From positions 310,001 through 374,000 of the forward strand of contig NC_092806.1 of NCBI RefSeq assembly GCF_040954645.1: 64,000 bases of DNA. Reading direction: 5' to 3'. Positions 54,860 to 64,000 of this stretch are shown here, one piece after another (positions within the stretch are counted from its first letter, which is position 1; each line of letters opens with the position of its first letter). The notes below the pieces were generated by a model, which had not been told where the DNA came from, did not search any database, and was given only the letters and a program-made list of their open reading frames with translations. This DNA comes from Diabrotica undecimpunctata (lineage: Eukaryota; Arthropoda; Insecta; Coleoptera; Chrysomelidae). The position numbers and the translations under genes are program-made.

Positions 54860-56375
54860 TTAGTTCCCAGTTTATTGTTTTTCTTTTTTATTTCAATAAT
54901 AGCTTTTGTACATATAAAAATGCTTCAATGCTTAAAAATATTTACTTACATTTAATTTTTCTGTCCAAAGCTTTCAAGTGGTTTAAAGTATAAGATCTTT
55001 GATTTTGCTGCGCTGAAAATATAAAAAAAAGAAATGTATAGCTGGTATATTTCATACATCCTGTCTGTTTTTGATCTAGTTTCACTGGCCTATACACAAA
55101 TTAAAGAAAGAGTACAAACTAGGTGGGAATAAACCAAAGCTCAAATTGAGATTTGTCGCTAGAACATGCTTTCGATTTCGATTTTACCCGAGCGACCTGT
55201 GTATTTGTGGTCTATTTCACCGAACTATACACCTGCTTGTGAACACATTGATTAATTTGCTATTGTTTGCCAGGAGTCCTTTTCAACTGATCTATTTACA
55301 ACACAAAATGCCATTACTAAAATTTTTTATATCGAATTACAGCTTTTAGTTTCAGTAAAGTATTGATATTTATAAATACTATTAGGTTACAAATATTTTG
55401 ATACAATTTACAATAAACCTTGTTTTCTGTATCCTATCTGTTATCTGTGTTTTTATCAACATTGAAGGCTACTACTTCCTGCCTTAAATATTAAAAGACT
55501 CCAGACAAAATTGCAAAATTTTTATGCGGGATCGATTGAATCGATTTAATGAAATTTGTTGTGCTATTTTATTACGTTATACAGATTTTCCAGACGATTA
55601 TGAAGGTCCTAAGTGTAATCTAAGTGGTTGAAATACATTAAATAAGAAAATACTTGTTTCCTTCTCTTTTTTGTATCTATTGCTATTTTGCAATAATACA
55701 TACAATAAAGGGTAATACATTAAAATATTTTTAACCAGCCGTATCTTACAGAAAATTCAATTGCCGCTACTCTAGTTTTGTTACATATCCGCCCTGTTCT
55801 ACTTTTATTGCTAGTTGCTACAAAAAATTTATTAGATAAATTCAGTGTTCAGACATTTCTAAAAGTATTTAAAAATTCTAGTCGCTTAAAAATTGAATGG
55901 TTTAGCATACAGTACTTTCTAAGGTACAAATAATTTATTTTTAATTTATTGGGGCAAAACCGAGCGCGTTTGTGACAGGCTAAAATCTTATTTTAGACCT
56001 TGATAGTTTGTTTTTCTTGGTTTTGTTTCATCTGAGTGAATTTTAATCATAATATTTGTATTTTGTATCCACTTTTTACTTTTTATACCGCAGATTCACA
56101 TGAGGTTACATCCGTTGTTATTCATTAATGTATATAATAAACAAAGTATTTTCAATACACATATATTATAACAGAGATACGTTGCTTTCACAAATTTTGC
56201 CGGCAATATTTTCGACTGGGATGAAAGTTTGTTGCCTGGCAATTTTCATAAGAAAAAACTGCCAAAAGGCAACAAACTTGAATAAAACCAAAAGAAAATT
56301 TATCCGGTAAATAATTTTCTCTCGAATGATATACGATAAGACTATTTCACGAGACAATTATAATTATTTCACGAA
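54860..56375. other. No gene recognised
   Basis: AT-rich. The frames at 55146-55349 and 56128-56357 have no domain. No repeat structure noticed. Confidence 0.5.
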
Positions 56376-56388
56376 ACATAATCTTTAT

Positions 56389-57560
56389 TTATTTGTTAAC
56401 AACATTAAATGTACAATTACTATAAGCTATAGTAGTTTGCCCATTCTTTTCTACCAAAGCATGATTTTGTGTATTATTGACTTGTAGTATTTGGGAACTC
56501 GAAGGTCCAGCTTCATTTATTGTTCTGAGATTTTCGATCAATTTCTGGTGGTAACTGGAATCCAGCTGCGAATATGGTTTTAGAGAGCTTGCATTTGAGT
56601 GACCCGTTAATTTAATTAACTCCTGTTCAGATACACCTTGCTTGAACAAGGCTGACACAGTTGAAGGTCGATGAGAATGGTTTGTTATTTTATGTTTTAT
56701 TGTCTCAGATACAGTGTTGATTCCAAGTGGACAGTTTTTGAACCAAGATCCATCCTTCCAGTAAGAAAGAGTCTGTCTGGTAAAATCTTTCCATGAATTT
56801 CAAAAATAATCTTACTGGGCAAAAATTTTCGTTTGATGAATTTCTTACCAGCTATTTGTGCTTGCCAAACTTTTCGAACCGCCTTGATTTGTTTAAAAAA
56901 AAATGCTGTTATATTCAATTCGGACCGTAAATTCTACTATAAGATCAAATTCGTTTTGCAAAAGTGAATCTGGCAGTTTACGGCCTTATTGCCTCTCCAA
57001 GCAACTTCAAATAAGCAAAGGTGAAAAAAAAAATTTTTTTTGTGCTCCTTCGGTGTTTCCGCGTCGTAGCTTTGAATGATTTTTATTAGTTCATCGGTTA
57101 GTAATGCTTTTGAACTTGGTTTTCTTTCTTCTTGGACACTTTGAAGCTGCCTCCATTTGGTATCTCTTGCTTGTCTTGCACATTTGAAAGATATATCTGT
57201 GAAAGAGTCGATTTTTATGCCGTACTCCGTAAAATATTTTTCTTATGCCATTTTTGCTATAGTATTCCACATTGACTTTACATACGACTCTTTATAGTCT
57301 CCCCACTGCCGTTATTCATGTTAAAGACATAATCCTCGAGAATTTTTGCTAGTACTTTTATGGTAGTAAATCTTTCAAGTGTAAAATATGTCACCTGTGA
57401 GAACTCCGAAAATTGGGCCCAAATAGAGTTTCTAGACCTCTGCGTGTTTAATGTGACATTTTCCGAAACCAATTTTTTGATTTCTTCATCTGACTAGTAT
57501 CCTTATCTTGATTTGTCGTCCGGATTCATTATATCCGTCCAGAATTGATTACGCCTCAAT
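56389..57560 (-). pseudogene. Crypton-like tyrosine recombinase relic
   Basis: On the minus strand, right to left: EEIKKLVSENVTLNTQRSRNSIWAQFSEF (57278-57472 frame), LAKILEDYVFNMN, YVKSMWNTIAKM, FTDISFKCARQARDTKWRQLQ (about 57200-57130), then YWKDGSWFKNCPLGINTVSETI and ITNHSHRPSTVSALFKQGVSEQELIKLTGHSNASSLKPYSQLD (56780-56570). The last part has the 'H.R.T', 'TGH' and final Tyr pattern of tyrosine recombinases. The overall order matches Crypton/DUF3504-type proteins, which insert by recombination and have no transposase DDE core. Frame breaks at about 56735 and 57290 and in 56920-57130 make it inactive. Confidence 0.65.
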
Positions 57561-57564
57561 GACG

Positions 57565-58744
57565 TTTGTCAAACTGACAACAATAGAATTAACAGACATC
57601 TTCATGCCGGATCTGTCATAATTTTATCGAAAGTGGAAAAGAGGAAGTGGCGTTGCTATGACGTTTTATCAGTTAAAAATGGTCTCTGAAATAGTCGCGT
57701 AAAAAGTATGACAGAAAAAAATAGATAATAGAATAAAAAAAAACTAAATGAGCTGGTGACAGCAAATGGATAAAAAAAAACTGAAAAAAGCAAAATACGC
57801 ATCTAATATACGATGGAGTCAATAAGTAGAATTAGACAAGAAAGAATGACGATTAATAATAAAAAATTCGAAAGTGGCATTTTAAAATAAAATTATAAAA
57901 TAAATGTTCTTCCAATAAAAAGTAGTTTCTTGTTTGGACTACTGCAGAGAAGCAAACAACTCATTCTAAACCTCATACTAAAATTCATATGAGTGTAATG
58001 TTCCAGTTTCATTTTTATAACTCCAAACAATAGCTGAGTTTCTAGCCACTCTGTAAGTATTTTTCTTGTAATATGTTGTCTAAAAGAAACACCAAATAGA
58101 CCATAATATTACTTTATATTAAACTCAAATATAAAATTTTATTGTAACGTTCGTAAGTACGGTCCTGCTTAGTAATTATTTGGCATCATTGAGTCTCGAA
58201 GATGACCACGGAAAGCACAAACGGCTAAGTTTATGACATTTTCTGCAGGAAGTCCCGTTTTTGTCGGGAAAAGCGAGAAATAAGCAAAGATATTAATTTT
58301 TCTGTTATCTGTATCATCCCTTATATCAGATTTAGTAAAAGAGTCACGTAGTGTTGAAACGCCGTGGTGTGAAATGAGGCGACGTATATCAGTCCAGATC
58401 TGCGGCGAAAAAGATCATTAACGGAGTGGCTGATTTAATAAAAAATAAATTTAGCAGATAGTCGGTGGTGTTACCGAAACTTTATTGCGGAAATGGGGGA
58501 TAATCGCCTTTTGAGGAATGGTTCTGGGGACAATTAGATTGCCTTCCGCTATAAATTACTTAATATTTAATGGTAACGTTTGATTTAATTAATGAAAATA
58601 ATTTTTCTCCCAAATCCCACGAAATTAAAAGCTCCTTTTCTTCTTCTGGAAATGGAAAAATTCATTATTAATTTCTGTTGATTTAACACTTTATGATTCA
58701 AAATTTTTTTTAACTACGTTTACAAATTTTACATTTGTTTGTAG
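57565..58744. other. No gene recognised; GC-richer island at about 58140-58560
   Basis: The island ('gaagatgaccacggaaagcac', 'acgccgtggtgtgaaatgagg') is non-repetitive and contrasts with the AT-rich flanks. No reading frame or transposon motif. Confidence 0.45.
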
Positions 58745-60510
58745 CAAGTCAATTATATGTATAAGTAAAAAAGATATATGTATAAGTAAAATATACAACA
58801 TACACAAAATACAATAGGAGATGAAAATACATTAATGCACATAACCTAAATTAAAACATAAAATATACAAAATAAGACATATACCAACATAGTGAGTACA
58901 TCCATGTTCATGTTACTGCCTTGAAGTGATCAAAGTATTCACTAACAAAGTAAAAAGTAAATCTCAAAAGGTACCTTTTCAGACTTACTTTAAATTTATT
59001 CTTTGAAAGTTGTTTTAAATCCTTAGGTAGGACATTGTATATATTATAGTCAATTGAGTTTTTTTTGTGATTTACTCAAACGATACTTAACTGTAATGAT
59101 GTTATGTGCATCTCTTGTGCTATAGTTATGTAAGTCAGAGTGTTTAATTAAAGTATCAGAGTTTTTATGTTTTTATACATTAACGCTGTATATCCATAAT
59201 GTTGGCAAGGGCATTATCTTATATTTAATAAACAATGGCTTGCAAGATTCTAAATAGCTAACTTTTGCAATTATTCTTATTGCTTTTTTTTGCAATTTAA
59301 ATATTGTTAGGGCATTGCAAGAGGTTCCCCACAGAATAACACCATAGCTTAAAAATGAATGAAAAAGAGAAAAGTACGTTATTTTCAAGGTATCAACACT
59401 TGTAACAAGTTTTAATTGTCTGAGTAAAAATAAGGTACTAGAAAGTTTACCTTTGAGATGGTCAATATGGTTATACCAAGTCAATGTGTTGTCAACTGTT
59501 ATGTCCAACAATTTGACATTATTTTTTTCAACACTCACAGAGACGAAAGAAAAAAAAACGGTAGACGAAAAATTAAATTTTGAGTTTTTTTATCATTTAG
59601 TTAAAGTTTATTTGCTAAAAACCATGATTGTGCATTGGAATTTACATACTCAGACGTGGTTTCTAAAACTGAACGATTTTTATCAGAAAAAACAAGAGTA
59701 GTGTCATCTGCAAATAAAACTGTTTTAAATGGAGCCATGAAATTGGGCAAGTCATTAACATATATTATAAATAATAGAGGGCCCCGTGCTGATCCTTGTG
59801 GAACTCCATGCTTTATCTGCTTAAATTCAGAGAGACAATTTCTGTACTAGACTGCTTAGTATCTATCCTTTAGATACGATGAAATTAGTTCCAAAGGAGT
59901 ACCCCTTATACCGTAAAAATATAGTTTTTTTTTAGCAAAATATCATGAAAAATACAGTCGAAGGCCTTTGAAAGATCACACAGCGTTATGGCAGCGTGAT
60001 TATGCTTCTCAAGGCCATCAACTATGGTACTCATCACATCTAAAAGTGCATGTGTTGTAGAACGATCCTTTCTAAACCCATATTGTGAACTAGTAAAAAA
60101 ATTATTTGTTTCGAAGTACGATATAAAACGCTTCTTCAGAATTTTTTCGATTATTTTACTGAATATCGAAACGATGGAAATTTGGTCTATAATTGTCTAC
60201 AAGGTCACGATTGCCCTTTTTAAAAATAGGAACAATCTTGGAGTATTTAAATGAAGTTGGGAATATCCCGATTGAAAAAATACTATTAATGAGATGTGTT
60301 AAAGGTTTAGTAATTATTTCACTAGTGCTTTTGATAAAAGATGCGTTTAGCTCATTAGTATCCAAACAATTTGAATTTTTTAATGTTTTTATAACTGTAG
60401 ATACTTCTTGTTGATTGGTTGGAGACAGAAAAAATGAATTTGATGAAGCTGGAAATTTTTGATAGTTCAGTAGAAGTTTAGTAGAAATGTTTATGTAAAA
60501 CATTTAATAC
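58745..60510 (-). pseudogene. CR1/Jockey-group LINE reverse transcriptase relic
   Basis: Read right to left: LSPTNQQEVSTVIKTLKNSNCLDTNELNASFIK and IVPIFKKGNRDLVDNYRP (frame 60156-60503); SGVPQGSARGPLLFIIYVNDLPNFM (about 59810-59740); FADDTTLVFSDKNRSVLE (about 59710, catalytic Asp pair); then the 59173-59538 frame with LLDITVDNTLTWYNHIDHLK, FLSYGVILWG and FKLQKKAIRII. C-terminal and 3' UTR sequence seems to reach about 58745, with a short direct repeat ('tatatgtataagtaaaa') at the very end. A few stops and shifts only, so moderately old. The endonuclease half is absent. Confidence 0.8.
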
Positions 60511-60539
60511 TACATTAAAAATGTTTTTATAAAAAACAT

Positions 60540-62256
60540 CCAACGGGTCGCTTGCGAAAATATACCCACAATAACTTATAGAAAAAAAGGGAACAACTAT
60601 CCAAAAGAAATCAGATAACTCATAGGAGAAAAAAGTATGTTAAGAAAAAAATGGCAGCAATACAGAGTTCCACGAGACAAAACTATTCTAAATAATGTTA
60701 CGCAGAAACTAAAAAGGGAGATACAGAATATACACTTATTCCTACTCTTCCTATCAAGTTCGAAAACGTCATTTGGGCTAGAAGTAACGAACAGAAAGCA
60801 GAACGATTTGCAGATCATTTAGAAACCACGTTCAAACCATGGTGAAGAACTAAGATGGGAAGAACCATTCCAAACCGAAGAAACAATGACGTTGACATTA
60901 TTTAGAGAAGTATCAACAGAAATAAAGGAGAATATAAATCCTAAGAAAATTCCAGGATATGATCTCATATCAGGAGAGCCAATAAAAAATCTTTCAAGAA
61001 AAGCCATAGTTAGGCTGACACACCTAGTAAATACTGCTTTTAGATTGAGATATGTTCCCAGACTCTGGACAGAAGCCGAAGTCATAATGATCGCTAAACC
61101 AGGTAAACCTCCTAATGAATGACATTCTATCTATCAATATCACTCCTTCCGGTGATGTCAAAACTATTTGAAAAACTTCTCATTAAAAATCAAAAAGATT
61201 AAAACCAATAATATAAAGAAAAAATTTTATACCAAATCATCAATTTGGTTTTAGAAATAAACATTTCACTATAGATCAAGTTCACAGAATAACGTCTATA
61301 TAATAGAAAAAACATTAGAAGAAAAAAAGTCTGCTCTACAATCTTCTTGAACATAGCACAGGCGTTTAATAAAGTCTGGCATGAGGGTTTAAACTATAAA
61401 TTAAGAACGTTCATGTCTAAAGAGTATTCAGAAATCTTAGAATCATATATTGCGGATAGATATTTCAAAGTAAAACAAGAAGAAGTGTACAATAATTTAA
61501 GGGAGATCAAATCTGGCGTGCCACAAGCGAGTGTATTAGGTTCGATCCTGTACCTATTGTATACGGGTGACATTCCAGAGCTAGAACAAAACACTATTGC
61601 CACCTTCGAGGATGATAAAGCCATACTAGCGATAGGAGACACTAGTGAAGCACCGGCTGTGTTGCAACTATCAGTAAAAATACATACATACAAAATACAT
61701 ACCTGAACCAGAAAATTGCGAATGAAATTAAACCAGGACAAATCTGCACAGATTAACCTTACAAATAAAAAAATAGAAAATTTCCCAGTTAGAATAAATG
61801 ATACTTAAGTTCTTTATGCACCATCAGCAAAATACTTTTGCATCACCCTAGACACGAGGCTGCGCTGGAAAGTCCATGTCAAAAAGATAAGAGGAGCTTG
61901 ATATTAGATATAAGAAATTGTATTGACTGATTGGAAAAAATCTAACATTATCCATTCATAATAAATTATCCAATTACAAGCAAGTACTGAAACCAGTATG
62001 GTGACAACTCTAGGGCTGTACCAAAGCTAGTAATCTTCATATTATCCAGAGATTTGAAAACAAAGTACTCAGGAACATTGTTGATACTCTTTGGTATATC
62101 CATAACAGCAACCTCCACCAGGACCTGGGTATGGAAACTGGGTAATCGAGAGAACAAGCAAATCACAAGCAGAGGGTGCATAGTCATGTGAATGTCAAGG
62201 CAATCCAGCTTCTTGACAACACTGAACTAAGAAGAATACTCAAATCATTTGAGTAA
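60540..62256 (+). pseudogene. Jockey-clade LINE reverse transcriptase relic
   Basis: Plus-strand pieces: LRKKWQQYRVPRDKTILNNVTQKLK (60637), INPKKIPGYDLISGEPIKNLSRKAIVRLTH, LWTEAEVIMIAKPGKPPNE (60900-61120), MSKLFEKLLIK (about 61155), NIAQAFNKVWHEGLNYKL and SGVPQASVLGSILYLLYTGDIPELEQNTIATFEDDKA (61347-61620; the usual FADD is changed to FEDD), YFCITLDTRLRWKVHVKKI (about 61830-61890), and IQLLDNTELRR (62200). This is the RT and C-terminal region of Jockey. It starts where the opposite-strand LINE ends, at about 60510-60540. Confidence 0.8.
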
Positions 62257-62289
62257 TTGTAGATGTGTAACAGTTAGTGTAAAAGCAGA

Positions 62290-63765
62290 GTATAGTGCTG
62301 TGATGTTATTGCCTGTTAGTTGGAGGGGATTAGTTGATAGATAAAATAAGAGTAAGCCATAGGATAAGCCCTCAGATTTAAGTAATTGAAGATTTAAGTT
62401 AGATCAGAAAATAACTGATAATTTGTCATTTTTGACCAGATAGCAGTACTTATACATGTGTATAGGTGTTATACAAAAAAAAAACATGTATTTCTAGTCG
62501 CCTCTAACTTCTCTCTCTCTCTCTCTGTCTCTCTCTTTCTCTCTATCTCTTCTTCACATTTATTTCATACGGTTTTTAATCTTTCCTCTATCATTCTTAT
62601 ATTAATCAGTCCTCTTTTTTTCCTGGTCGCTCTTCGTGCAGCATAGAGCTCATTTGCGTTGCTGTCAGAGAAGTTAAGCGATATATTAATAATTTGTTTT
62701 TAAATAGGTTTTTTATGACAAATTTTTTGTATGTGAATAAACTTCCTGTTTTAAAGACTCACGAAATCCCATAAAGTTTACAAATATAAACAAGCTCTAC
62801 ATAAACATTCGAGCGTAGCTATATTTCCCGTAGAAACTTCATTTGGTTTCGAGCCGAAAATGAAAATTTGTTGGAAGTATGGAATTATGTTAGAATATGT
62901 TTGTCTGCACTTTCGCTTTGTAATAAAATACTGCGTCATCTTTTAAGCTCATTAGACCGTACAGGAAATTTATAATATTATGTCTCTAGGGTATAGGAGT
63001 GCATTTAATTTGAGAATTTTCCCAAGTTAGTATAGCTGGTTATCAAAGGATAGGATTAATTGTTTGTTTTGTCAGAAGTTTGGTATGTTGTGGATATTTA
63101 GAATAATGTTATGATGATACATGCTACAGATGTTTTTTTTTACTTAGAGAGTTGTTGGTTTCGGAGTCCTCTAGACTTTCCAAATGCTTGTGATTGAACT
63201 TAATCCAATTTTATTGCCTAGCGCCTGATAAGCTGAAATACATGTGTTAAAATTTCTCCCATTTATCATTTAAATTTTATTGTCTTTCATCTTATTTTAA
63301 TTGTATTCAAAAACTTTCTGCCATGTCTAATTTTTCTTAAAATTTCTTCATTTCAGATTTCTGCAGTCCAAGAAATTTTAAGAATATGCATAAATAGCTA
63401 CATAGCTACATAAATCTTCTATATTTTCTGTTACGATTGAAGTAGTGTCTACAGATCTTGTATTATAGTCGGTTCGCTATTACCAGTCCGAACTGTCTAG
63501 AGAATTAAGTAATTATTTTTTTGCGATGTTAGTTATTTTTGACAGACTAGAAGTGGCTCGAAATTACTATACAACCAAGCACACGTACTCATAGCCAATA
63601 TTAATAGTAAACAAACTAAATAGTAAATAAAATAGAACTTTACTAAAATATATGTTTTAAATATATACTAACCAAAATTTTATGGGTTTATTATACACTT
63701 CCACTATTTATAATAATTCTTCTTTTTTCACTGAAAGAAGTCTGTAATAAAAGTTTATTTAAGCT
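62290..63765. other. No gene recognised
   Basis: Apart from the CT repeat at 62507-62552, this is unassigned AT-rich DNA. A slightly less AT-rich, non-repetitive island lies at 62640-62950. Confidence 0.5.
62507..62552. repeat. (CT)n microsatellite
   Basis: About 45 bp of CT repeat with a few interruptions (tctgtctctctctttctctc). The overlapping Ser/Leu-rich frame is translated repeat. Confidence 0.9.
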
Positions 63766-63769
63766 GTTA

Positions 63770-64000
63770 ATACTGTGAGCTAGGAACTTTTGTGTTGTAG
63801 GTTTTCAGCCATGAATCTGTCAAAATATGCCCGAGATGAGCGAATGGACCTTATCAATGATGCTCCCTCCAATCCTTACACCTTCAAATCTTTCCCATAG
63901 TTGCTCCTGAAATATTAGTTGGGAGTACACACTAAATAATTGTGGTGACAGCACATATCCCCGTCTGACTCCTCTTTGAATTTCTACATGGTTTGTCTCA
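63770..64000 (-). pseudogene. RTE-like LINE reverse transcriptase fragment (runs off the window)
   Basis: From the right edge the minus strand reads ETNHVEIQRGVRRGYVLSPQLFSVYSQLIFQEQL, then FEGVRIGGSIIDKV. This is the 'RGVRQGCVLSPxLFNxYSExIF' block of RTE-like reverse transcriptases. The catalytic FADD would follow downstream, but the sequence decays after about 63830. The rest of the element lies beyond position 64000. Confidence 0.7.

Noticed and set aside
62458..62646. Ser/Leu-rich 62-codon frame
   Set aside because: Overlaps the CT microsatellite; low complexity.

Overview
This window looks like AT-rich insect DNA, most likely from a beetle or another insect with a large, transposon-filled genome. 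The lineage is inferred from the mix of transposon families and is not proved. I found no host protein-coding gene, tRNA or rRNA that I can support. Almost every recognisable coding stretch belongs to a mobile element, so the window is probably intergenic or lies inside a very large intron.

Two elements look young and intact. The first is a complete Ty3/Gypsy LTR retrotransposon on the minus strand (23389-29685). It has LTRs of 419 bp that read as identical, an ATAT target-site duplication and one uninterrupted 1799-codon Gag-Pol frame. That protein starts with a SAP domain and, after the integrase, ends with a TARG1/OARD1-like macro (ADP-ribose-binding) domain and a CCCH zinc finger. The second is an RTE-like LINE on the minus strand (about 44411-47309) with endonuclease and reverse transcriptase intact, an AT tail and a possible 8-bp target-site duplication.

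The rest is mostly decayed elements. 1-9 kb: Penelope-like (PLE) tails, RTE pieces, a large palindrome set in (TA)n arrays, and a DDE transposase remnant. 10.9-15.8 kb: two Tigger/pogo relics and LINE pieces. 17-18.3 kb: an LTR-like stretch and a foldback. 18.6-23.4 kb: mostly unidentified sequence, with one promoter-like site. 30.5-32.1 kb: a fragment with a GCDTTS motif and a 636-bp foldback. 34.6-37.5 kb: a Jockey LINE with an RTE-like LINE nested in it. 39-41 kb: a hAT relic. 42.7-64 kb: LINE, PLE, piggyBac, Crypton-like and Jockey relics.

The second theme is ribozymes. Three unrelated foldback repeats (1.2-1.5, 18.0-18.3 and 31.5-32.1 kb) each carry a hammerhead-ribozyme core: CTGANGA, stem II, GAA, a short self-complementary segment in the stem III position, then the cleavage nucleotide and a matching stem I. 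The 31-kb foldback has one on each arm, with all core residues present. The layout matches the minimal, probably dimeric hammerheads known from Penelope-like elements and retrozymes, and PLE relics are present in the window. Between the elements are islands of less AT-rich, non-repetitive sequence that could be conserved non-coding DNA.
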